Source of the DNA: Actinomycetes bacterium
GTDB lineage: Bacteria; Actinomycetota; Actinomycetes; Propionibacteriales; Propionibacteriaceae
NCBI GenBank assembly: GCA_023412435.1
Contig: JAEYNS010000138.1
Span: forward strand, 1-7,083
DNA: 7,083 nucleotides
Reading direction: 5' to 3'
Part shown: positions 1 to 5,080 of the stretch, one piece after another
Numbering within the stretch: position 1 is the first letter of the stretch
Layout of the letters: the number at the start of each line of letters is the position of its first letter
The notes under the pieces: generated by a model
Databases searched by the model: none
What the model was told of the DNA's origin: nothing
Seen by the model: the letters and a program-made list of their open reading frames with translations, nothing else
Program-made: the position numbers and the translations under genes

Positions 1-516
1 GTCGTGGATCCTGCCCAGGGCGTCGGTGGCGGTGGTTGTGATCACGGTGCAGGTGGTGAGCCAGCTGGCGTCCGGCGCCTTCCAGAACTCGTACAGGCCC
101 GCCATCACCAGCAGGCCGCCGTCGGACGGCCGGATGAAGAACGGTTGCTTGACCGGCTTGCCGCGCCGGTCGAGTTGCTCGGTGGTGTACCACTCGTAGT
201 AGCCGTCGGCCGGCAACAGGCAGCGTCGGGCGGCGAACGCCCGGCGGAAGGCCGGCTTGTCGGCCACCGTCTCGACCCGGGCGTTGATCATCCGGGCTCC
301 CTGGTTCGGATCCTTCGACCACGACGGCACCAGCCCCCACTTCAGCGCGACCAGCTTGCGGCGCTTGCCCGCGACACCGGCCCGCTCGACGACTCCCGGG
401 ACCAGGTCGGTGGGGGCGACATTCCACGACGGCGGCGGCAGATCGACAACCTCGTCGATGTCGAAGGTGTCGGCCAGGAGTTCCTGGCTGGCCGAGGATG
501 CGTAGCGTCCGCACAT
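1..516 (-). CDS. SOS response-associated peptidase (SRAP/YedK/HMCES family), C-terminus cut by window edge
   Basis: The gene reads leftward from an ATG at 516-514 with no stop before base 1, giving the first 172 residues of a family usually about 220-250 long. It begins MCGRYAS, the SRAP hallmark. Removal of Met1 exposes Cys2, which in YedK and HMCES forms a thiazolidine crosslink with abasic sites in single-stranded DNA and shields them from cleavage. The other active-site residues known from E. coli YedK can all be placed: Asn78 in the MINAR motif, Glu108 in DGYYEW, and His171 in GRIHD at the very edge. Further family blocks are WNVAPT (31-36) and KWGLVPSW (59-66). The gene is divergent from doxX across 84 bases. 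No LexA-type operator is visible, so the SOS part of the name comes from the family and is not shown here. The identification is firm; only the C-terminus is missing. Confidence 0.96.
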   Translation of the reverse strand, partial: MCGRYASSASQELLADTFDIDEVVDLPPPSWNVAPTDLVPGVVERAGVAGKRRKLVALKWGLVPSWSKDPNQGARMINARVETVADKPAFRRAFAARRCLLPADGYYEWYTTEQLDRRGKPVKQPFFIRPSDGGLLVMAGLYEFWKAPDASWLTTCTVITTTATDALGRIHD

Positions 517-522
517 GGGGTC

Positions 523-528
523 ACCCTA
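523..528 (-). promoter_or_regulatory. Candidate -10 element (TAGGGT) for a leaderless SRAP transcript
   Basis: On the minus strand TAGGGT fits the actinobacterial -10 pattern TANNNT and ends six bases before the ATG of the SRAP gene. Transcription would therefore start at or next to the A of the start codon, giving a leaderless mRNA. No convincing -35 hexamer is visible, which is common for this promoter class. The caveat is that AGGG within the same bases could instead act as a weak ribosome binding site seven bases from the ATG. The call is inferred from spacing only. Confidence 0.45.
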
Positions 529-565
529 ACTTCCGGCCCCGACGGCGGCTGTTGCCCGGTTCTGC

Positions 566-594
566 TTGGCAGTAGGGCGTGGGCGCGCTAGGAA
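566..594 (+). promoter_or_regulatory. Candidate doxX-aroA-rsgA operon promoter (TTGGCA - 17 - TAGGAA)
   Basis: TTGGCA at 566-571 differs from the -35 consensus TTGACA at one base. After exactly 17 bases it is followed by TAGGAA at 589-594, an imperfect -10 that lacks the final T. The -10 ends six bases before the doxX ATG at 601, so a transcript would start at the start codon. The alternative reading is that AGGA at 590-593, seven bases from ATG, is a Shine-Dalgarno site and the promoter lies further upstream. The sequence does not separate the two readings. Confidence 0.35.
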
Positions 595-600
595 TGAGCC

Positions 601-1179
601 ATGACCATTCTGCGTGCCGTCGCCAGGACCATGCTCGCCAGCTACTTCGTGGTGAACGGGATCAAGGCCTACCGCCACCCCGAGCAGTTCACCGCGGCGG
701 CCGAGCCGGTCGCCGAGAAGCTGCTGCCGCTGGCCAAGTCCACGCTGCCCAGCCAGGCCGCGGTCTACCTGCCCGACAACACCGTGTCGCTGGTGCGGGC
801 CACCGGTATCGCCCAGATCCTCGGCGGGCTCAGCCTCGCCACAGGGATCGGACGGCGGCTCGGCGCGGGCGCACTCACCCTCACGATGGTGCCGCACGTG
901 CTGGCGTCCAACCCGCTGCAGGCTCTCGGCCAGGAGCGCGAGGAGCGCTACGGCAAGCTCAGCAAGAACGTCGCCCTGCTCGGTGGGGTCGCGCTCGCCG
1001 CGATGGACACCGAAGGCCGCCCGAACCTGGTCTGGCGGGCCAGGGCCCAGAAGGAGATTTTCGCCAAGGAGTCGTCACGCGCCAAGCGGGCCGCCGAACG
1101 CCAGGCCAAGGAACTCGCCAAGGCGGCACGCCGCACCGCAGGCAAGGCCCGCAAGGAGATTGCGAGCGTGCTTTCTTGA
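601..1179 (+). CDS. DoxX family membrane protein with a basic C-terminal tail
   Basis: This is a 192-residue integral membrane protein of the DoxX family. Hydrophobic segments lie at about 4-23, 62-82, 86-102 and 122-135, the usual four-helix DoxX core. The conserved features I recognise are the N-terminal FVVNGIKAYRHP region and the GIAQILGGLSLATGIGRR block that starts helix 2. DoxX members have been linked to thiol or redox stress and to quinone-related functions in various bacteria, but no activity can be assigned here. Residues 146-192 form a hydrophilic, Ala/Lys/Arg-rich, probably helical tail with 15 Lys/Arg against 5 Glu, likely cytosolic. The ATG at 601 is preceded by AGGA at 590-593 or by a leaderless promoter. 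The stop TGA (1177-1179) overlaps the TTG start of aroA, so the two genes are co-transcribed and probably translationally coupled. Confidence 0.87.
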   Translation: MTILRAVARTMLASYFVVNGIKAYRHPEQFTAAAEPVAEKLLPLAKSTLPSQAAVYLPDNTVSLVRATGIAQILGGLSLATGIGRRLGAGALTLTMVPHVLASNPLQALGQEREERYGKLSKNVALLGGVALAAMDTEGRPNLVWRARAQKEIFAKESSRAKRAAERQAKELAKAARRTAGKARKEIASVLS

Positions 1180-2450
1180 TCCCCTGGAAGGCGCCGTCGT
1201 CGCCTTCCCCGGTCACCGGGGAGGTAGTGGTCCCCGGCTCGAAGTCCGCGACCGCCCGCAGCTACCTGCTCGCCGCCGTCGCCGACGGGCCCAGCACCCT
1301 TCGCGGGGTGCTCAACGCGCGTGACACCGAGTTGATGCGCGGCGGGCTGACCGGACTGGGCGTCGAGTTCGCCGATCTCGGTCCGGACAGCGTCAGGGTG
1401 CGACCGCCGCGCAGCTTCCGCGGCGGGGCCACCATCGATGTGGGGCTCGCCGGCACGGTGATGCGCTTCCTGCCTCCGCTCGCAGCGCTCACCACCCCTG
1501 CCACCCACTTCGTCGGCGACCCGGGGGCGGCCGCCCGTCCGGTGGCCCCCCTGCTGGGTGCCTTGGTCGCCCTCGGCGCCCAGGTCAGCGAACCCCACCG
1601 ACTCCCGTTCAGCGTGTCAGGGACGCTGCGCAGCGGCGAGGTCTCGCTGGACGCCTCAGCTTCCAGCCAGTTCATCTCCGCGCTGCTGCTCGTCGGTGCG
1701 AGGCTGCCGGAAGGGCTCACCGTCACCCACACCGGCGATCGGCTGCCGTCGCTGCCGCACATCGAGATGTCGGTGCGCATGCTCGCAGAGCGCGGTGTGC
1801 CGGTGGAGCGACCGACGGCCAGGACCTGGCGGGTTCTGCCCGGCCGGGTGTCACCGGTCGCCGAGCAGGTCGAACCCGACCTGACCAACGCCGCGAGCCT
1901 GCTGGCGGCGGCGGTGATCACCGGCGGCCGGCTCACCACCGCCTGGCCCGAGCAGTCCCTGCAGGCCGCCGACACCCTGGCGGCAGCCCTGGTCAGCTTC
2001 GGCGCCGAGATCAGCTACGAAGGTTCCGGCACGAGCCGCCGGATCACGGTGCAGGGCCCTGACCGGGTGCGCGGCGCCCGGCTCGACCTGCACGAGATCA
2101 GCGAGCTCACCCCGGTGGCCGCCGCCCTGGCCAGCGTCGCCGACTCCCCGTCCGTCATCACGGGCGTGGGTCACATCCGCAGCCACGAGACAGACCGGCT
2201 GGCGGCGCTGGAACGCGAGCTGGCCGGGCTCGGGGCCGATATCCGACAGACCGACGACGGACTGGAGGTCCAGCCCGCGCTGCTGCACGGTGGCACCTTC
2301 CACACCCACGCCGACCACCGCCTGGCGCACGCCGCGGCGCTGGTCGGCCTGGTCGTGGCAGACGTGGACCTGGACGATATCGGCTGCACCTCCAAGACCC
2401 TGCCGGACTTCCCGGGCCTGTGGGCGGGCCTGGTGGGAGGGGCCCGGTGA
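1176..2450 (+). CDS. aroA: 3-phosphoshikimate 1-carboxyvinyltransferase (EPSP synthase)
   Basis: AroA joins phosphoenolpyruvate to shikimate-3-phosphate to give EPSP, the sixth step of the shikimate pathway, in the cytosol. The protein is 424 residues. Active-site residues matching E. coli positions (in parentheses) are Lys23 (K22), Arg28 (R27), Arg97 (R100), Arg121 (R124), Gln165 in SASSQF (Q171), Glu310 (D313, Glu also in M. tuberculosis), Glu338 and Arg341 in HETDRL (E341, R344), Arg382 in ADHR (R386) and Lys407 in SKTLPDF (K411). GLAGTVMRF (90-98) is the glycine loop. I chose the TTG start because the protein then aligns from residue 1 with my recollection of M. tuberculosis AroA (MKTWPAPTAPTPV against MIPWKAPSSPSPV). 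The reading frame stays open upstream, but that part is out of frame with doxX and resembles no AroA. AAGGAGA at 1153-1159 is about 16 bases before the TTG, which is far for a Shine-Dalgarno site, so coupling to doxX is likely. Residues 24-27 (SATA) depart from the usual SLTN. Confidence 0.96.
   Translation: MIPWKAPSSPSPVTGEVVVPGSKSATARSYLLAAVADGPSTLRGVLNARDTELMRGGLTGLGVEFADLGPDSVRVRPPRSFRGGATIDVGLAGTVMRFLPPLAALTTPATHFVGDPGAAARPVAPLLGALVALGAQVSEPHRLPFSVSGTLRSGEVSLDASASSQFISALLLVGARLPEGLTVTHTGDRLPSLPHIEMSVRMLAERGVPVERPTARTWRVLPGRVSPVAEQVEPDLTNAASLLAAAVITGGRLTTAWPEQSLQAADTLAAALVSFGAEISYEGSGTSRRITVQGPDRVRGARLDLHEISELTPVAAALASVADSPSVITGVGHIRSHETDRLAALERELAGLGADIRQTDDGLEVQPALLHGGTFHTHADHRLAHAAALVGLVVADVDLDDIGCTSKTLPDFPGLWAGLVGGAR
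1204..1237 (+). other. Two mutually exclusive hairpins within the first codons of aroA
   Basis: TCCCCGG occurs at 1206-1212 and again at 1231-1237, with its exact complement CCGGGGA between them at 1216-1222. The middle copy can pair leftward, giving a nine-pair stem from 1204 to 1224 with one G-U pair and loop TCA. It can also pair rightward, giving seven pairs with an eight-base loop. Both structures lie within about 60 bases of the TTG start and could influence translation or early elongation. The right copy also encodes the conserved Val-Pro-Gly-Ser of the active-site loop, and GC content is high, so chance is a serious alternative. Confidence 0.3.
2435..2442 (+). promoter_or_regulatory. 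Ribosome binding site of rsgA, inside the aroA 3' end
   Basis: GGGAGGGG sits within the last codons of aroA. Its GGAGG core (2436-2440) is six bases before GTG at 2447. This fixes GTG 2447 as the rsgA start, because that GTG also overlaps the aroA stop in a GTGA junction. Confidence 0.7.
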
Positions 2451-3451
2451 GCGCCCGCGGGCGCGACGCCATCACCGACGACCCGCACGCCGGCTTCGGA
2501 CGACCGGCGCGCCGGACCCGGCCGCGCACCAAGGACCGGCCCAGCTATGACGACGCCATCACCGGGCAGGTGGTCACGGTCGACCGCGGACGGTACCGCT
2601 GCCGGCTGTCCGACGGCACGCACGTCGCCGCCACCAAGGCCCGCACGCTGGGCAGGGCCGGCGTCATCGTCGGCGACCGGGTGCGCCTGGTGGGTGACAC
2701 CTCCGGCGAGCCCGGGACGCTGGCCCAGATCGTGCAGGTGGCCGAGCGGGAGACCCCGCTGCGCCGCACCGCCGCCGACGACGACCCGTACGAGCGCCCG
2801 ATCGTGGCCAATGCCGACCAGCTGGTGATCGTCACCGCGCTGGCCGACCCGCCACCGCGGCCGGGCATGATCGACCGGATCCTCGTCGCCGGGTACGACG
2901 CGGGGCTCGACCCACTGCTCGTGCTCACCAAGGCCGACCTAGCCGGGCCGGACGACCTGGTCGCCACCTACGCCCCCCTCGGCGTCCCCACCGTCGTGGT
3001 GCACCCCGGCGCCGACCTGACCGCGCTGCGCGAGGCGTTGGCCGACCGCACCAGCGTGCTGGTCGGCCACTCGGGGGTCGGCAAGTCGACGCTGGTCAAC
3101 GCGCTCATCCCCGGCATCGACAGGGCGATCGGGGAGGTCAACGAGGTGACCGGACGGGGCCGCCACACCTCGACCAGCGCCGTCATGCTCGAACTGCCGC
3201 CGCCCGGCGGCTGGGTGGTGGACACCCCCGGCGTCCGGTCCTTCGGACTGAGCCACGTCACCCCCGACTCGATCATCGCCGCTTTCGCCGACCTGGCCGA
3301 GATCACAGGCGACTGCCCGCGGGGCTGCACCCACGAGACCGGCTCGATCGACTGCGCCCTCGACGACGCGGTGGAGGACGGCCGGCTGAGCGCCGAGCGA
3401 CTCGACTCGTTCCGGCGGATGGAGCGGGCCTGGACGACCCCGAGCCACTAG
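2447..3451 (+). CDS. rsgA: Ribosome small subunit-dependent GTPase RsgA (circularly permuted GTPase)
   Basis: RsgA is a cytosolic GTPase that binds the 30S subunit late in maturation and releases RbfA; its activity is stimulated by the ribosome. This copy is 334 residues from GTG 2447. A basic, disordered-looking leader (1-35) is followed by an OB fold (about 38-105) and then the circularly permuted GTPase domain in its diagnostic order: G4 TKAD (161-164) before G1 GHSGVGKST (207-215), G2 in GRGRHTST (236-243) and G3 DTPG (259-262). A C-terminal zinc site is formed by Cys290, Cys294, His296 and Cys303. The GTG overlaps the aroA stop (GTGA) and has a good ribosome binding site, so the gene is translationally coupled to aroA. 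An in-frame ATG at 2420 lies inside aroA and lacks support. The stop TAG (3449-3451) also forms the start of a likely -10 element for hisN. Confidence 0.96.
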   Translation: MSARGRDAITDDPHAGFGRPARRTRPRTKDRPSYDDAITGQVVTVDRGRYRCRLSDGTHVAATKARTLGRAGVIVGDRVRLVGDTSGEPGTLAQIVQVAERETPLRRTAADDDPYERPIVANADQLVIVTALADPPPRPGMIDRILVAGYDAGLDPLLVLTKADLAGPDDLVATYAPLGVPTVVVHPGADLTALREALADRTSVLVGHSGVGKSTLVNALIPGIDRAIGEVNEVTGRGRHTSTSAVMLELPPPGGWVVDTPGVRSFGLSHVTPDSIIAAFADLAEITGDCPRGCTHETGSIDCALDDAVEDGRLSAERLDSFRRMERAWTTPSH

Positions 3452-3454
3452 TTT
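3449..3454 (+). promoter_or_regulatory. Candidate -10 element (TAGTTT) for leaderless hisN, overlapping the rsgA stop codon
   Basis: TAGTTT matches TANNNT. Its first three bases are the rsgA stop codon. Seven bases separate it from the hisN ATG at 3462, so transcription would begin at about the start codon. The only purine run before the ATG is GGGGG at 3455-3459, two bases from ATG and too close for a normal Shine-Dalgarno site. No clear -35 is visible. The spacing matches the elements before the SRAP gene and doxX to within one base. Confidence 0.45.
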
Positions 3455-3461
3455 GGGGGCC

Positions 3462-4259
3462 ATGCCTGACCAGTCCCTGGTGGATGACCTGCGCCTCGCC
3501 CACGTCCTGGCCGACGCCGCCGACTCGATCACCACGTCGCGGTTCCGCGCTGCCGACCTCGTGATCTCCAGCAAGCCCGACCGCACCCCGGTGACCGACG
3601 CCGACACCGCCGTCGAGGACGCCGTCCGCGGCATGCTGTCGCGCACCCGGCCCCGGGACGCGATCCGCGGCGAGGAACGCGAGGACTCCGGCTGGGGGCC
3701 GAGGCGCTGGGTGATCGACCCGATCGACGGCACCGCCAACTTCCTGCGCGGGGTGCCGGTGTGGGCCACCCTGATCGGGCTCATGGTGGGCGACGACGTG
3801 GTCGCCGGCGTGGTGTCGGCGCCGGCCCTGGGACGGCGCTGGTGGGCGACCAGGGGAGGCGGTGCGTTCACCGGACGCAGCCTGCTGCAGGCGACGCCGA
3901 TCCGGGTGTCCGCGGTCGCACAGATCGAGGACGCGTCGCTGTCGTACTCCTCGATCGGCGGCTGGGTGGATGCCGGCCGCGGCCAGCAGTTCGTCGACCT
4001 GCTGCGGGACTGCTGGCGGACCAGGGCCTACGGGGATTTCTGGAGCTACATGCTGCTCGCCGAAGGGGCCGTCGACCTGGCGGCCGAGCCGGAACTCGCG
4101 CTGCACGACATGGCGGCACCGTCCATCGTGGTCACCGAGGCGGGCGGCCGTTTCAGCAACCTCGACGGCCACGACGGACCGCTCGGCCCGGGTGCGGTGG
4201 CCACCAACGGCCTGCTGCACGCGGAAGTGCTGGACCGCCTCCGCTACGACGCCGACTGA
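3462..4259 (+). CDS. hisN: Histidinol-phosphate phosphatase, inositol-monophosphatase fold (HisN)
   Basis: HisN removes phosphate from L-histidinol phosphate, the penultimate part of histidine biosynthesis in actinobacteria; the fold needs Mg2+. The protein is 265 residues. Metal ligands of the inositol-monophosphatase family are visible: Glu71 in GEE, Asp86 and Asp89 in DPIDGT (86-91), and Asp216 in HDMAA (215-219), followed by EAGG (226-229). The whole length resembles the Corynebacterium glutamicum HisN I remember, including SSKPDxTPV, RGVPVWATLI, SAPALxRRWWA, YGDFxSY and VATNG. That is why I prefer HisN to a generic inositol phosphatase. The ATG at 3462 is chosen because homologues begin just before DDLRLA; a TTG at 3453 is in frame but lies in the putative promoter. 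Residue 215 is His where the family normally has Trp or another hydrophobic residue. The gene lies 10 bases after rsgA and converges on the ABC operon. Confidence 0.9.
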   Translation: MPDQSLVDDLRLAHVLADAADSITTSRFRAADLVISSKPDRTPVTDADTAVEDAVRGMLSRTRPRDAIRGEEREDSGWGPRRWVIDPIDGTANFLRGVPVWATLIGLMVGDDVVAGVVSAPALGRRWWATRGGGAFTGRSLLQATPIRVSAVAQIEDASLSYSSIGGWVDAGRGQQFVDLLRDCWRTRAYGDFWSYMLLAEGAVDLAAEPELALHDMAAPSIVVTEAGGRFSNLDGHDGPLGPGAVATNGLLHAEVLDRLRYDAD

Positions 4260-4301
4260 CTGGCCACGTGCCGCCGACCTCGGCGACAACCGTCCAGTCA
4301 G
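4256..4301. terminator. Candidate bidirectional terminator between hisN and the ABC operon
   Basis: CTGACTGG (4256-4263) is an exact inverted repeat of CCAGTCAG (4294-4301), separated by 30 bases. A second stem lies inside: CGCCG (4272-4276) with CGGCG (4281-4285), loop ACCT. Each outer arm contains the stop codon of one of the two convergent genes, so both genes end in TGACTGG. There is no T-tract in either direction, so a classical intrinsic terminator is not proven; actinobacteria often use stems without T-tracts or Rho. Confidence 0.45.
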
Positions 4302-5080
4302 CGGATCCGGGGGACGGCCCGCAGCAGCGCCTTGGTGTAGTCGGTCCGGGGGTCGTTGTAGACCTGCTCCGCGCTGCCCTGCTCGACGATCCGTCCGGCC
4401 TGCATCACGACGATCGTGTCGCACAGGTGCCGCACCACCATCAGGTCATGGCTGACCAGGATCAGGGTGAGGCCGTGGCCGGCGACCAGGTCGTTCAGCA
4501 GGTTCATGACCTGGGCGCGCACCGAGACGTCGAGCGCCGAGACCGGCTCGTCGGCGATCAGCACCTCGGGCCGCGGCGCGAGCGCGCGGGCGATCGCGAT
4601 CCGCTGCCGCTGGCCGCCTGTGAACTCGTGCGGGTAGCGGTCGGCCAGCGACGCCGGCAGGTCGACGTCGGCCATCACCTCGAGCAGCCGGGCGCGGTGG
4701 TCGGTGTGCTGCGCCAGTTGGCGGCGCACCAGGGCCGAGCGCAGCGGCTCGGTGATGATGTCGGAGACCCGCATCCGCGGGTTGAGCGAGGACCGCGGGT
4801 CCTGGAAGACCATCTGGACGCCGGCGCGCAGGAAGCCGAGTTGGCGCTCCGGCAGGCCGGTGATCTCTGTGCCCTCGTACCACACGCTGCCGGAGGTCGG
4901 ACGGTCGAGCGCCGCCAGCAGCCGGATCAGGGTGGATTTGCCGGAACCCGACTCCCCCACGATCCCGACCCGCCGGCCGCGCTCGATGGTCAGCGACGCG
5001 TCGACCAGCGCCTGCACCCGGCGCCCGCCGGTGCGGTAGGTCCGGGTGAGGCGCTCGGCCCGGTAGACCTCCCCGCTCAC
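4298..5080 (-). CDS. Peptide-type ABC importer ATP-binding protein (OppF/DppF-like)
   Basis: This is a 260-residue cytosolic ATPase that would pair with the D subunit to power the importer. Motifs in order are Walker A GESGSGKST (42-50), Q-loop MVFQDP (90-95) followed by SSLNP, signature FTGGQRQR (153-160, with Thr where Ser is usual), Walker B VLIADE (173-178), D-loop SALD (181-184) and switch His211 in SHD. SSLNP after the Q-loop and YTKALL near the C-terminus are typical of the F subunit of Dpp/Opp systems. The GTG start (5080-5078) overlaps the stop of the D gene as GTGA. Only a weak AGGCGG lies upstream, so translation probably depends on coupling. The protein ends shortly after YTKALLRAVPRIR and lacks the C-terminal extension with paired cysteines found in many relatives. 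The substrate is unknown. The gene converges on hisN. Confidence 0.93.
   Translation of the reverse strand: MSGEVYRAERLTRTYRTGGRRVQALVDASLTIERGRRVGIVGESGSGKSTLIRLLAALDRPTSGSVWYEGTEITGLPERQLGFLRAGVQMVFQDPRSSLNPRMRVSDIITEPLRSALVRRQLAQHTDHRARLLEVMADVDLPASLADRYPHEFTGGQRQRIAIARALAPRPEVLIADEPVSALDVSVRAQVMNLLNDLVAGHGLTLILVSHDLMVVRHLCDTIVVMQAGRIVEQGSAEQVYNDPRTDYTKALLRAVPRIR

Noticed and set aside
4..591. A 195-codon plus-strand open frame opposite the SRAP gene.
   Set aside because: The minus strand shows a complete SRAP active site; this frame has no recognisable domain and typical shadow composition.
516..601. Possible LexA operator between the SRAP gene and doxX.
   Set aside because: No palindrome of the actinobacterial GAACNNNNGTTC or gram-negative CTGTN8ACAG type is visible.
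579..1175. An open frame continuing 199 codons upstream of the aroA start, suggesting a longer AroA or a fusion.
   Set aside because: It runs through doxX in another frame, its residues are Arg/Pro/Gly-rich with no homology I recognise, and AroA homologues begin at the TTG at 1176.
2420..2446. ATG at 2420 as the rsgA start.
   Set aside because: It lies nine codons inside aroA without a ribosome binding site; GTG 2447 has GGGAGGGG upstream and a GTGA overlap.
3453..3461. TTG at 3453 as the hisN start.
   Set aside because: It has no ribosome binding site and sits in the putative -10 element; homologues fit the ATG at 3462.
3303..4424. A 373-codon minus-strand open frame opposite rsgA and hisN.
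   Set aside because: High GC removes stops from antisense frames. The translation is low-complexity Arg/Gly/Pro-rich and recognises no family, while the plus strand carries clear enzymes.
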